Assembly: GCF_950295315.1 (NCBI RefSeq)
Contig: NC_080162.1
Location: 69,686,962 to 69,750,961, forward strand
Source of the DNA: Erinaceus europaeus
Lineage: Eukaryota > Chordata > Mammalia > Eulipotyphla > Erinaceidae
Length of the DNA stretch: 64,000 bases
Direction of reading: 5' to 3'
Part shown: positions 1-10,269 of the stretch, piece by piece
Numbering within the stretch: position 1 is the first letter of the stretch
How the letters are laid out: each line of letters begins with the position of its first letter
Notes under the pieces: model-generated
The model's database searches: none
What the model saw: the letters and a program-made list of their open reading frames with translations, nothing else
Told to the model about the DNA's origin: nothing
Made by a program: the position numbers and the translations under genes

Positions 1-111
1 TACCCCTACCTAGGACTATTTTTTTTTTCCCATTATATTTATTCCAACATTTAACTCAGCTCTATTAATTTAAGAATAACAACACTTGTTATGAGATCTT
101 ACGATTTATAT

Positions 112-231
112 ATTTTACCAGAGCACTGAGCAGCTCTGGCTTTTGGTGGTGCAGGGGATTGAACCTGGGACTTTGGAGCCTCAGGCTTGACAGTCTATTT
201 GTATAACCTTTATGCTATCTACCCCCACCCA
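112..231 (-). repeat. SINE-C copy
   Basis: Full-length, read in reverse: CAGAGCACTGAGCAGCTCTG, then the B-box complement GGGGATTGAACCTGGGAC, then TATGCTATCTACCCCC. Confidence 0.85.
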
Positions 232-1000
232 TATATTTATTATTATAGGGTTTACTGTCTTGACAGTGCCTACACTTATCTTTCCATTACTTTTCAGTTA
301 AGGCCTTCTGTATAACCTTCGGTGGGATATTTCACTTTCAACTCACTGGTTGAAAAGCGAGTGCCTTACCATGTGTGTGGTCCGGGCTCGAGCCCCTGTA
401 CCACATGGGTGTTACATCTTTAGAGAAAGTTCTAGTGCTGTGGTCAGGTTGGTCTGACTGTTGGTCTGTCTGTCTGTCAGGTTGGTTGGTCTGTCTGTTG
501 GTCTGTCTGTCTGTCTGTCTGTCTATCAATGTGTTTGAATGGAAAAGGACCCAGAGTGGTAAGGTACTGGCTACGCACACGCACACGCACGTTGATTTGA
601 AGAGACTTCTCATAATTATAATATTGAATTGTTCTGTTGCGAATCTTTATACAGTCTTTATTTTTTTTCCAGGAATTTTAGACTTTATTCAGGAAAATTG
701 ATAATACTTACATGTTAGACTGAGGGAGGGAGAGAGGGAAGCCCATCAGAGGTCTTACTTACATCTTGCCCTGCAGCTAGGCAGAGAACCCCCCTTTTTT
801 TTTTCTTAAAGATTTATTTATTAATCAAGAGGAAAAATGAAAACATACACTCAACTGAGATCAGTACAGTTTTGGAGGCACTGAGCCCCAGTGATAAGCC
901 CGATAACTAAAAAAAAAAAATCTTGTCATAGAGATTTTATTTCTGGCTCATATTTCTAGTGATTCTCTTTTTTTATTTTAATATTTAATATATATATTTT
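232..1000. other. Diverged sequence with a (TCTG)n array
   Basis: A decayed tRNA-SINE-like block lies at about 345-410 (GGGCTCGAGCCCCTG resembles a B box). It is followed by an interrupted TCTG tetranucleotide array at 444-526. Decayed SINE-D remnants are suspected near 715-910. No gene is visible. Confidence 0.5.
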
Positions 1001-1266
1001 AAATATTTATTTTCCCTTTTGTTGCCCTTGTTTTTTATTGTTGTAGTTATTATTCTTGTTCTTGATGTCATCCTTGTTGGATAGGACAGAGAGAAATGGA
1101 TAGAGGAAGGGAAGACGGGGAAAGATAGATACCTGCAGGTCTGCTTCACTGCCTGTGAAGCAACTCCCCTGCAGGTAGGGAGCCGGGGGCTCGAAACAGG
1201 ATCCTTACCCCATCCTTGAGCTTTTCGTCACGTGCGCTTAACCTGCTGCACTACTGCCCAACTCCC
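1001..1266 (-). repeat. SINE-A copy
   Basis: Full-length in reverse, from CCCTTTTGTTGCCC at the tail side to CGCTTAACCTGCTGC at the head. Confidence 0.9.
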
Positions 1267-1272
1267 TATTTT

Positions 1273-1517
1273 AAGATTTTTTCAAAAAACTATTTAATTT
1301 GATAGGATAGAGAAATTGAGAGGGAAGAGGGATAGAGTGAGTGAGAAAGTGAGCGCAAGACCTAGTGATATATTCTCTATTATATGTGGTATTGGAAGTG
1401 AGACATTTGCAGCACTGGTTGTGATGTTCCCTTTAGAGGTAGAGACTTGGGGCTTGAACTGTGGTCCTTGCACTTGGTGATGTGTGTGCTTTACCACATG
1501 TACCACTGCCTGGCCCC
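1273..1517 (-). repeat. SINE-B copy, diverged
   Basis: The head side shows TACCACTGCCTGGCCCC and GGCTTGAACTGTGGTCC. The middle is rearranged and AG-rich. Confidence 0.7.
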
Positions 1518-1997
1518 TTTAGGTGATTCTCTCAAGTGGTGACTTGGCTATCTTGGCTTCTTCCATATTATAAACAACTCCACAATGTGGTTATTTGGCA
1601 TGGATTTTTTTTTTTTTTAAACAAGGGGCCAAGATTGGCTAGGTATTTTTCTCTCATTCTATTTCCTATGTTAGATATAAAGAGTGATTTTGTCTGCCCA
1701 TGAGAATGTGTCTGTTATACAGCTTAACAAACTTACTTTCCCATGATCCTCTTGAGTTTTTAGATAGGCAATCATAACTTGGAAATGATGATCATTTTTG
1801 TTTTCTCCAGTACTTTTCTTTTTTTCTTGATGATAGAGTACTTACACAAAGGCTTAAATGTGGTGGTGGCCCTTTTTTCTCCAGTGTTTACTGGAGTACA
1901 TTATGTGTGTGTGTCCAAGGCTTTGCAGAGGTTTCATACCTTCATGGCTTTACTACTTTCAGCCAACATTTTTTTTTCAGATAAAGGACTTGGGACA

Positions 1998-2139
1998 AAA
2001 AAGGAGGGAGAGAGACAGCTCAGCACTACCCCACCCCCACCCCACCCCCACCACTTGTAAAGCGCATGGTGCTCCCATGATGTGGTGGTGGTGTGGGTGT
2101 GTGTGTGTGTGGTTTGAACTGAAGTTCTCAAGCATGGCT
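1998..2139 (-). repeat. SINE-D-like remnant with GT and CCCCA runs
   Basis: It shares only fragments with SINE-D (GGTTTGAACTGAAG, TTCTCAAGCATGGC). A GT run and CCCCA repeats expand the middle. Confidence 0.35.
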
Positions 2140-2154
2140 AAGTATGCACTTTCT

Positions 2155-2419
2155 TTCTTTCTTTCTTTTTAATTTTTTTCCCCCTTGTAGTTGCCCTTGT
2201 TGTTATCGTTGTTGTTGTTATTATTGCTGTCAGTGTTGTTGAATAGGACAGAGAGAAATGGAGAGAGGAGGGGAAGACAGAGAGGGGGAGAGAAAGACAG
2301 ACACCTGCAGACCTGCTTCCCCACCTGTGAAGCAAACCCCCTGCAGGTGGGGATCCTTAAGCCTGTCCTTGTGCTTTGCATCTTGTGCGCTTAACCTGCT
2401 GCACCACCGCCTAGCTCCC
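2155..2419 (-). repeat. SINE-A copy, first insert of a same-site stack
   Basis: Flanked by AAGTATGCACTTTCT (2140-2154) and AAGTGTGCATTTTCT (2420-2434), a 15-bp target duplication with two differences. Confidence 0.88.
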
Positions 2420-2434
2420 AAGTGTGCATTTTCT

Positions 2435-2577
2435 TTTTTAATTTTTAATTTTTTTTTTTAACCAGAACACTATTCAGTTATGGTTTATGGTGGTGTGGGG
2501 AATTGAACCTGGGATGTTGGAGTCTCAGGCATGAGAGTCTGTTTGCATAACCATTATGTTATTTACCCTCCGCCCCT
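2435..2577 (-). repeat. SINE-C copy, second insert of the stack
   Basis: Flanked by AAGTGTGCATTTTCT on the left and AAGTGTGCACTTT (2578-2590) on the right. It entered the same target word as its neighbours. Confidence 0.88.
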
Positions 2578-2590
2578 AAGTGTGCACTTT

Positions 2591-2912
2591 TTTTTTTTTT
2601 TTTTTGCCTCCAGAGTTATTGCTGGGGCTCAGTGCCAGCACTATGAATCCAGTGCTCCTGGAGATTATTTTTCCCATTTTGTTGCCCTTATTGTTGCTGT
2701 TGTTATTGTTGTTGGATAGGACAGAGAGAAATGGAGAAAGGAGGGGAAGACAGAAGGGGGGGAGAGAAAGACAGACACCTGCAGACCTGCTTCACCGCTT
2801 GTGAAGTGACCCCCTCTGCAGGTTGAGAGCTGGGGCTCGAACCAGGATCCTTATGCTGGTCCTTTATCTTTGCGCCATGTGCGCTTAACCTGCTGTGCTA
2901 CCGCCCAGTCCC
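2591..2912 (-). repeat. SINE-A-long copy, third insert of the stack
   Basis: It carries the extra 3' module (GCCTCCAGAGTTATTGCTGG near 2606). It is flanked by AAGTGTGCACTTT (2578-2590) and AAGTGTGCACTTTCT (2913-2927). Confidence 0.88.
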
Positions 2913-3032
2913 AAGTGTGCACTTTCTATAAGCAGCTACTGTGGAGTACATTATTATGCATAATGTTTGATGATGTTAAAGAAGTATCTTTTCAGTGTCT
3001 TTTTTTTTTTTTTGCTAGTTCTTTTTTTTTTT

Positions 3033-3160
3033 TTATTTTTTTTTTAACAAGAGCACTGCTCAGCTCTGGTTTATGGTATTGCAGGGGATTGAACCTGAGA
3101 CTTTGGAGCTTCTGGCTTGAGAGTCTCTTTGCATAGCCATTATGCTATCTACCCCTGCCC
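3033..3160 (-). repeat. SINE-C copy
   Basis: Full-length, with CTAGTTCTTT on both sides (near 3015 and 3168) as target duplication. Confidence 0.85.
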
Positions 3161-3684
3161 TTTTTCACTAGTTCTTTATGTTGACATCTAGAGTTGTGTG
3201 CACTGTGGAAATTCTAGGTGAAACTCTGTTGCTCTAAATAAGTTTTATTTCCCTGCTGATTTAAGGCTGACCTCAGATTTCCTACCAGGAGCCTGTTATT
3301 CACGTTCAACCCCGGGGGCTAGCTTCTGTTTTCTACCCTGCTATTGGCATCTTTTGTGTCAGAGATTTGACCTGCAGTCTTTGAAAAAACTCCCTTTATC
3401 TCTTTGAGTTGTTTGGGTTCTGGTTTCTCTTCCTTTATTCTTTGTTCTCTGTGAAGCTGAGCTGAATATACCAGCCATTATTGATTTTTGCCTTTCCTGT
3501 GAAAGTTCCCCTTTTTTTGCACCTGCTTCTTGGTAAGGTGTGTAAATATCCCCTCCCCCCGCAGTGCTTGCACCCCTGCCCCATCTGGAAAGATTGGTAT
3601 AATCTGGGGCTAACTGTAGATTTCATCAATGACTTTCAAAGGTAGGAGAGCAGGGCACTCCTGAACCCTCTCAGAAGACCCACC
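3161..3684. other. Single-copy intron-like sequence
   Basis: I see no repeat, RNA gene or convincing coding frame. Confidence 0.45.
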
Positions 3685-3697
3685 CAGAAATCTTTTA

Positions 3698-3813
3698 ATT
3701 AATTAATTAATTTATTAATTTTGCCCCCAAGGTTATTGCTGGGACTTGGTGCCTGCACTATAAACCCACTGCTCCTGGAGGCTTTTTTTTTTTCCTTTTG
3801 TTGCCTTTGTTGT
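3698..3813 (-). repeat. Isolated 3' module of SINE-A-long, 5'-truncated insert
   Basis: Only the terminal module and the start of the linker are present. CAGAAATCTTTTA is exactly duplicated at 3685-3697 and 3814-3826, so this is a complete, separately inserted truncated copy. Confidence 0.8.
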
Positions 3814-3929
3814 CAGAAATCTTTTATTACTTCACTTGATCAATAAAAAAATTGATAGCTAGGTTCAGTTTTCTTTTTAAGCATTTAGTTAGTGCTTTTT
3901 GGCACTGCTTCAAAGATATTTAAGACTCA

Positions 3930-4076
3930 ACCCTAAGAGGTAGTGCAGTGGGTAAAATGTTGAGCTCTCAGGCATGAGGTCCATAGTTTGAGTTCTCACA
4001 TCGAATGTGCAAGAGTGATGCTCTGGTTGTCTATTTCTGCCCTGCCCATCTCTATTACTAAATAAACACATCTCTT
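3930..4076 (+). repeat. SINE-D copy
   Basis: Head GAGGTAGTGCAGTGGGTAAA, then CTCTCAGGCATGAGGTCC, then an AATAAA-type tail. Confidence 0.75.
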
Positions 4077-4097
4077 AAGGGTTTTATGTGGCATATG

Positions 4098-4245
4098 AGT
4101 CTCTCCTATAGCACAGAGGTTAAGTGTTGGATTCTCAAGCATGAGGTCCTGAGTTCAGTCCCCCTCAGCACATGTTCCAGAGTGGTGATGTGTTCTCTTT
4201 CTCCTCTGTCTCTCATTTAACAAAAATAAAATCTTAAAAAAAAAA
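4098..4245 (+). repeat. SINE-D copy
   Basis: Shows CTCAAGCATGAGGTCCTGAG and TTCAGTCCCC, ending in an A-run. Confidence 0.75.
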
Positions 4246-4369
4246 GATTTTATTTACTGATAGGTGAGAGAGAGTGAGTGTGAGAATCACTGAGGTGCAT
4301 GTAATGTCAGGGATTGAATTTGGGACCATATGCTTCCAGGCTGTAGTCACTGTACTACCTGGACCACAA
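4246..4369 (-). repeat. SINE-D copy, tail-to-tail with the previous one
   Basis: Begins GATTTTATTTACTGATAGG and has GTCAGGGATTGAATTTGGG as the B-box side. It is diverged. Confidence 0.65.
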
Positions 4370-4384
4370 TACATATACCATTAT

Positions 4385-4556
4385 TATTATTTTGGATACA
4401 GAGAAATCAAGTGTGTGTGTGTGGTGGGGGGAGTTGCCTGCAGCACTGCTTCACCACTTGTGAAGCCTTCCCCCTGTAGGTGGGAGCCAAGGGCTTGAAC
4501 CCTCAGACCTTGTGCACTGTAATGTGTGTATTCAACCAGATGTGCCACCCTCCAAT
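4385..4556 (-). repeat. SINE-B copy, diverged
   Basis: CTGCTTCACCACTTGTGAAG and GGGCTTGAACC are readable. The tail side is shortened. Confidence 0.75.
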
Positions 4557-4572
4557 AAATATATCTTAAAAG

Positions 4573-4862
4573 GGAGGTAGCGCAGCGGGTTAAGCACAGG
4601 TAGCGCAAAACACAAAAGAATCCCGGTTCGAGCCCCCGGCTCCCCACCTGCAGGGGAGTCACTTCACAGGTAGTGAAGCAGGTCTGCAGGTGTCTTTCTC
4701 TCCCCCTCTCAGTTTTCCCCATCTCTTTCGATTTCTGTCTGTCCTATCCAACAATGATGACATCAAAAACAACAATAATAACCAACAATGAAAAACAAGG
4801 GCAACAAAAGGGAAAATAAATAAATAAATAAATATATATATTTTTAAAAAAATAAAGAAAAA
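4573..4862 (+). repeat. SINE-A copy
   Basis: Near-complete, with GTAGCGCAGCGGGTTAAGC, CGGTTCGAGCCCCC and a TAAATAAATAAATA tail. Confidence 0.9.
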
Positions 4863-4909
4863 GAAACATGCTTTAAGTATGGTCCGCAATCAACATTGAT
4901 ATGAACTTA

Positions 4910-5062
4910 AAAAAAAAGATTTACCTAATACTACATGGGAGGAGAGAGAGAAACTGAGAGAAGCTAGAGCACTGCTGTAGCACATGCAGTGTCAGGGATC
5001 AAACCAGAAACCTCAGACATGAAAGTCTGATGCTCTCCTAGCTGAGCCATTTCTCTAGCCAC
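4910..5062 (-). repeat. SINE-D-related copy
   Basis: AGATTTACC tail side, CAGTGTCAGGGATCAAACC core, CTGAGCCATTTCTCTAGCC head side. An older subfamily. Confidence 0.6.
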
Positions 5063-5582
5063 TTGATAGCTAATTTTAAGAAAATACAGCTCCTTTGTTT
5101 CCCAGAGACGGAGGTGCAGTAAAGACTGAGTATTAGGGGTAAAAAAAAAAAAAGCCTCAGGTGATTCTGGTGTGATTCTGGTGTGCAGCTGAACTGCAGA
5201 TATATTGCTTTAAAGCCTTTGCAACTGAACATAGTGTGGGCTGGGAATGTCCACAGTGCTAGGTGTAGAACTTGTATGCATTTGGTCACTTTGATAGAGA
5301 ATTGAAATGTCAGTATGTGTGTCTTCTCTTAATTTAATATGATCTGCCAATGTTTGTCCTCTTAATTTAATTTGATCATTGACATTGTTCTCTTGAGAAA
5401 TATAAAGCTTTTGTTCTTGACTTCCTCCAGGGTATGTTGTTGTCTCTAACTTATGTGCAGAACAAGGGTAGCAACCTCCCTGGAGAGTGTCATTATTTCT
5501 CCATCTTCATCTTCTCCTCCCCCCCCCCCCCCACACCTCCTTCTCCTTTCTTCTTCTCCTTGTCCTCCTCCTCCTCCTCCTC
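5063..5582. other. Single-copy sequence ending in a pyrimidine tract
   Basis: A direct repeat GTGATTCTGGT occurs twice at 5161-5182. A C/T-rich tract (CTC, CTT, CCT units with a long C run) fills about 5500-5582. No gene is seen. Confidence 0.5.
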
Positions 5583-5692
5583 TTTTTTTTAAACCAGAGC
5601 ATCATTCAACTCTGACTTAGGTAGTGTGGGACTTTGGAGCCTCAGGCAGGAGAGTCTCTTTGCATAACCATTATGCTAGCTATGCCTGCTCT
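5583..5692 (-). repeat. SINE-C copy with internal deletion
   Basis: The B-box side GGGGATTGAACC is deleted; the rest, AACCAGAGCATCATTC to CATTATGCTAGCTATG, is present. Confidence 0.75.
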
Positions 5693-6014
5693 AGAGAATG
5701 TCATTTCTCAGGCATTTTGTATGCTTTTACCATATTTACTATAGGAAATGAGAGAAATTGAGAATTGCTGGGGACTCACAGCTATTTTAAAAGATGACAC
5801 CAAAGATATTGGTGAATTGTTACTGAAAAGTATAGGAAGATTTTGTTATGAATTAGGATCAGAATTAACTGAAAAAAATATCTGGCACTGGGACTGGTGT
5901 CTGTCTTGTATTAAAGATACCAAGGCATATTAAGTTTGTGAAGAAAGCTCAAATAGTTAATTTTACTCAGTGGATATATTTTTTAAAAATATATCTTTTC
6001 TTTTTTAAAATTAT
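5693..6014. other. Single-copy A/T-rich sequence
   Basis: A 61-codon open frame (5748-5933) is present but has no recognisable domain. I do not call it a gene. Confidence 0.4.
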
Positions 6015-6239
6015 GTTTACTTATTTACTTTAATTTATTATTTATTATTGGATAGAGACAGAGAGAAATTGAGAGGTTGGGGGAGATAGAGAGGGAGAGA
6101 GACAGAGACACCTGCAGCCCTGCTTCACCATTTGTGAAGCTTTTCCCTTGAAGGTGGGGACCAGGGGCTTGAACCTAGGTCCTTGTGCACTGTAATGTGT
6201 GCTTAAGTGGTTAAGTCCAGGTTTGCCAGCACCTGGCCC
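6015..6239 (-). repeat. SINE-B copy, first of a five-SINE-B stack
   Basis: Standard SINE-B in reverse. The head side carries a short duplication (GTGGTTAAGTCCAGG). Confidence 0.85.
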
Positions 6240-6241
6240 AT

Positions 6242-6276
<35 letters not shown>

Positions 6277-6476
6277 CCTATCTATTTATTTGATAGAGAC
6301 AGCCAGAAATCAAGAGGGAAGGGGGTGATAGAGAGGGAGAGAGACAGAGAGACACCTGCAACACTGCTTCACCACTCAAAAAACTTTCCCCTTGCAGATG
6401 GGGACTAGGGGCTTGAACCTGGGTCTTTGCACACTGTAACATGTGCCTTCAACCAAGTGTGCCACCACCCGGCCCC
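6240..6476 (-). repeat. SINE-B copy with (TTTA)n tail
   Basis: Begins with a TTTA array at 6240-6275, then GATAGAGACAGCCAGAAATC, and ends CCACCACCCGGCCCC. Confidence 0.88.
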
Positions 6477-6489
6477 CTCTGTGAATATT

Positions 6490-6713
6490 TTTTTTTCTTC
6501 TTCTTTTTAAAATTATCTTTATTTATTGGATAGAGACAGCCAGAAATCGCAAGGGAAGGGGGTAATAGAGAGGTAGAGAGACAGACACCTGCAAGCACTG
6601 CTTCACCACTCACAGAGCTTTCCCTCTGCAGGTAGGGACTGGGGGGGCTCGAACCTAGGTCCATGCCCTTTGTAACATATGTGCTTATCCAGCTGTGCCA
6701 CCACCTGCCCCCC
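6490..6713 (-). repeat. SINE-B copy
   Basis: Full-length in reverse. Preceded by the recurring target word GTGAATATTTTT at 6481. Confidence 0.88.
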
Positions 6714-6911
6714 TTTTTTTCTTTTCTTTATTATTGGATAGAGACAGAGAAATTGAGCAGGGAAGAGGAGATAGGGAAAGAGACAGAGATACCTGCAGCC
6801 CTGCTTCACTTGTGAAGTTTATCCCCTGCAGGTGGGGACCAGGTACTTGAACCCAGCTCCTTGCTAACTGTAATGTGTGTGCTTAACCAGCTGTGCCCAC
6901 TGCCTGGCCCC
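6714..6911 (-). repeat. SINE-B copy
   Basis: Full-length in reverse, ending CCCACTGCCTGGCCCCC. Followed by the target word GTGAATATATATTTTTTT at 6913. Confidence 0.85.
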
Positions 6912-6921
6912 CGTGAATATA

Positions 6922-7045
6922 TATTTTTTTCCTACCAGAACACTGTTTAGCTCTAGCGTATGATGGTGTGGGGGATTGAACCTGGGATTTTGGAGCCTCA
7001 GGCTTGAGAGTCTGTTTGCGTAACCATTATGCTGTCTACCCTTCA
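6922..7045 (-). repeat. SINE-C copy within the SINE-B stack
   Basis: Full-length. Flanked by GTGAATAT and TTGAATATTCTTT. Confidence 0.88.
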
Positions 7046-7054
7046 CCTTGAATA

Positions 7055-7239
7055 TTCTTTATATATGTTTATTATTTGATAGAGACAGAAATTGAGAGGG
7101 GAGGAAGAGGTAGAGAAAGAGACAGAGACACTTGCAGCCCTGCTTCAACATTTGTAAAGTTTCCCCCCTGTGGGTGGGGACCGGGGACTTGAACCACTGT
7201 AAGGTGTATGCTTATCCAGTTGCACCATTGCCTGGCCCC
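7055..7239 (-). repeat. SINE-B copy, last of the stack
   Basis: Ends at 7239 and is followed by CAGTGAATGTTTTTTATTT, the last repeat of the shared target. It lacks the usual GGGTCCTTGTGCA segment. Confidence 0.8.
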
Positions 7240-7354
7240 ATCAGTGAATGTTTTTTATTTCTGGGTCATTTGAAGTTAAGATTGTATGTATGTGTACACA
7301 CATATATGTATTTGCTTCAAAGTAGAGATTATATGGGGGCTTTGTTAATTTTTA

Positions 7355-7490
7355 AGGAAAAAGATTTACTTATTTCTTAATGAGGAAGGGGGAACGAGCC
7401 AGAATTTTCTGTGATCAAGAGAAATGTTTCCTTTGAGCCTTTAAAGTTTGTAGCATGTGCACTCAACCAAGTGTTCGACCACCCAGCCCC
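7355..7490 (-). repeat. Old SINE-B/D remnant
   Basis: The head side GTGCACTCAACCAAGTGTTC...CCACCCAGCCCC is readable. The rest is decayed. Confidence 0.5.
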
Positions 7491-7509
7491 AAGCCTTTAA
7501 TATTTTTTT

Positions 7510-7780
7510 TTATATTTATTTATTCCCTTTTATTGCCATTATTGTTGTAGTTATTATTGTTGTTATTGATGTCTTTGTTGGATAGGACAGAGAGAAATGG
7601 AGAGAGGAGGGGAACACAGAGGGGGGGAGAGAAAGATAGATACCTGCAGATCTGCTTCACTGCTTGTGAATCAACTCCCCTGCTGGTGGGGAGCCGGGGG
7701 GCTCGAACCAGGGTTCTTAATGTTGGTCCTTGCGCTTTGCGCCATATGTGCTTAACCCGCTGCACTACTTCCCGACTCCC
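7510..7780 (-). repeat. SINE-A copy
   Basis: Near-consensus in reverse. GCCTTTAATATTTT on the left and GCCTTTAACATTTT on the right form the target duplication. Confidence 0.9.
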
Positions 7781-7802
7781 TGCCTTTAACATTTTCTAAG
7801 TG

Positions 7803-7938
7803 ACCCAGGAGGTGGTACAATAGATCAAGCACTGGGTTCTCAAATGTGAGGTCCTTAAGTTCTTTCCCCAATATCACATGTATCAGGAAGATGCTCAGAT
7901 TCCCTTTCTACTCTCTCTTATTATCTTAAAAATTAAGA
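7803..7938 (+). repeat. SINE-D copy
   Basis: Starts CAGGAGGTGGTACAATAG and shows TCTCAAATGTGAGGTCC. Confidence 0.7.
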
Positions 7939-7969
7939 TTTGTAAACCAAAAAGGAACCCCCCCCTTTT

Positions 7970-8533
7970 TTGGACACCATAGCACTGCTTAGCTCTAGCT
8001 TATGGTGGTGCAGGAGATTGAATCTGGGACTTTGGAGTCTCAGACTTGAGGGTCTCTTTGCATAACCATTGTGGTATCTCCCCTGTTGGTATGCATGAGA
8101 CCCCTTCTGTTTCATTTGGTTTAAATCCCCCCTGCTTAACACTATTCTATTTACATAACCACTTCATTCTATTTACATAACCACTGTTAACAAGTTCCAC
8201 CCTCCCTCCAGGGCATTTGTGGTTCAGTGATAGGATTCTCGCCTAATCTGCCCCCTCTTTGTCACACTCTGATTTTCACCAGTCACTTTTCTCTCCACCC
8301 TCTCTATGTCACATCCTGTTTCCACCTTACTTGGCAAGTATATATAAAGACAGCATTGTGAGTTTTACGGTACCGTTAGTTTAGCTTAGCTCGGCTTAGG
8401 TTGTACTGCGCCCTGCATGAATAAAGAGATACTGCCTACAGCTCAACCATGAGTCCCTGGTCGTCTGTTACCCGCCCGTGAAGCCAGCCCGGCGAAAACA
8501 ACCTAGCCCAGCGAAAACAACACTCCCCCACCA
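7970..8533 (-). repeat. SINE-C copy split by a solo LTR
   Basis: The body lies at 7970-8083 and its last bases resume at 8523 (CTCCCCCACC). The LTR interrupts it close to its 5' head, so the SINE is the older insertion. Confidence 0.8.
8084..8522 (+). mobile_element. Solo endogenous-retrovirus LTR, 439 bp
   Basis: It begins TGTTGG and ends AACAACA, and is flanked by exact 6-bp duplications CTCCCC (8078-8083 and 8523-8528). Inside are a TATA box, TATATAAAG, at 8339-8347 and a polyadenylation signal AATAAA at 8420-8425, in the order expected for U3-R-U5 on the plus strand. No internal viral gene is present, so this is a solo LTR left by recombination. A 6-bp duplication is typical of class II (beta-like) ERVs; that class assignment is inference. 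Confidence 0.82.
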
Positions 8534-8684
8534 GAAGCCAAATGTTTTTATTTAGAAAATAAACCACCAGGGAAAATAAGCTACAAAAACAAACAAAAAC
8601 TTCTTTGCCTCAGTTGAGTGAATATTTCTGGACATGTCTTAAAGATTCTGGCATATGCTATGTTGAGAATAGAACTCTGTAGAC

Positions 8685-8805
8685 TTTTTTTAACTAGAGC
8701 ACTGCTCAGCTTTGGTTTATGGTGGTGTGGGGAATTGAACTTGGGACTTTGGAGCCTCAGGGATGAGAGTCTCTTTGTATAACCATTAGGCTATCTACCC
8801 CCACT
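8685..8805 (-). repeat. SINE-C copy
   Basis: Full-length in reverse, ending GGCTATCTACCCCCACT. Confidence 0.85.
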
Positions 8806-8869
8806 CTTTTTTTTCCTTTTTAAACTTAGCAGTGTCTTTCAGCCATATGATTAAATCATTAAATAGTCT

Positions 8870-9010
8870 TTTTTCCCTTTAAGACTTATATATTTACTTC
8901 TGAGAGAGGGAGAGAGAACCAGTGTATCATTCTGGCACATGCCATGTTGGGGATTGAACTCAGGGACCTTATGCATGAGAGCCCAAAGTTCAGGCCACAT
9001 AAAGTAGACC
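8870..9010 (-). repeat. SINE-D-related copy, diverged
   Basis: GGGGATTGAACTCAGGGACC and the AGACTTATATATTTACTTC tail side are readable. Confidence 0.65.
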
Positions 9011-9011
9011 C

Positions 9012-9193
9012 CCCTTTTACTAGTGATTTAATATTGTTTAACAAAATTGTAAGTCAGCAGGGGTATAATCCCCCAACTTTCTCACCACCAAGAGTTCCAC
9101 ATCCCCATTTACCTCCATTGAAAACTGTATTGTAGTTTTCCCAAGGTGATAGATATGGGTTGGCTATTCTATAACTATCTATCCATCTGTATC

Positions 9194-9260
<67 letters not shown>

Positions 9261-9600
9261 GTATCTGTCTGTATCTATCTGTCTATCTAGCTCTTATTTT
9301 TCCTATGGTCATGCCTTCTCTTCCGAAGTCACACCTACACTCTTACTACTCCCTAGTGTCCTTCCTTTTTTCCCTTTTCTCTTTCAGAGTCTTGATGGAG
9401 TTGGGTTTCAGAGCTCTCTTGTCATCTTCCTCTAACATTTCTCCCCCTCTGGGAATATGGACCAAAGATCTTTATGGGGTTCAGAAGGTGGAAGGTTGGC
9501 TTCTATAGCTGCTTCTCTGCTGGACATGGACATTAGCAGGTCGATCCATTTCCCTAGCCTGTTTCTATCTTTCCCTAGTGGAGCAGGGGGATAGCCCTTT
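9012..9600 (-). repeat. PAR copy, long, with internal TCTG/TATC array
   Basis: It shares with the PAR copy at 55707-56262 the 3' end (GTGATTTAATATTG), the block CACCACCAAGAGTTCC, and the blocks near GTCCTGATGGAGTTG and GACATTGCCAGGTC. A tetranucleotide array (TCTG then TATC) sits at 9193-9289. The class is not recognised. Confidence 0.7.
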
Positions 9601-9863
9601 AAAATGTGTTTTTTAAACAGTTAATTTTAACTGTGTGTGGAATGCATGTCTTACTTGATAAATTCTTCTGTTGCTGGGCACTTGGCTTACGAACTGTGTT
9701 TTTACTGTCATGAACATGATACAATGATGAATAGTCTTAATGAACTATGTTGTGTGTGTGTGTGTGTGTGTTTTGGTTAGTTAGCTTGTATTTATAGATG
9801 GCACTTCTTTTACTTTTTTAAAGCTTTGAGTATGCTAGATTGCTATATTAAAATTTTTTTTAG

Positions 9864-10021
9864 TTCTTTTTAAAAAAGGTTTTATTTATTGACTGATGAG
9901 AAATATAGGAGGAGAGGAAAGAACCAGACATCACTCTGGTACATGTGCTGCCAGGGATTGAACTCAAGACCTCATGCTTGAGAGTCCAGTGCATTATTCA
10001 CTGTACCACCTCCTGGACTAC
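9864..10021 (-). repeat. SINE-D copy
   Basis: Full-length in reverse: GGTTTTATTTATTGACTG, CCAGGGATTGAACTCAAGAC, CCACCTCCTGGAC. Confidence 0.88.
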
Positions 10022-10066
10022 CTATATTTAAACTTAATCTTTTTTTCAATCTGGGTGAAGAGTAGA

Positions 10067-10222
10067 ATTAAAAAAATATTTTATTTATTTTAATGAGAGA
10101 GAGAGAGAGAGGAGGAAAGATACACCGCTCAGCTCTAGCTTATGATGGTGCTGGAGACTGAACCTGGCACCTTGGAGCCTCAGGCATGAGTCTTTTGTAT
10201 AACACTTATGCTACTCCCCAAC
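10067..10222 (-). repeat. SINE-C with SINE-D-like tail region
   Basis: The tail half (TTTATTTTAATGAGAGAGAG) is SINE-D-like and the body (CAGCTCTAGCTTATGATGG) is SINE-C. It is either a C subfamily or a chimera. Confidence 0.65.
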
Positions 10223-10269
10223 AAGAATAGAATTTTTTAAATGTTCTTATAATAGTGAGTTTAGACATT

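Noticed and set aside
1001..1266. Functional tRNA genes at SINE heads (here and at all SINE-A, B, C and D copies)
   Set aside because: Only A- and B-box-like promoter words are kept; no cloverleaf with anticodon arm or CCA-side acceptor stem can be drawn.
6015..7239. CRISPR-like array (repeated blocks at roughly 200-bp spacing)
   Set aside because: The repeats are tRNA-derived SINE-B copies in a mammalian genome, with A-rich tails and target duplications; no short direct repeats with unique spacers.
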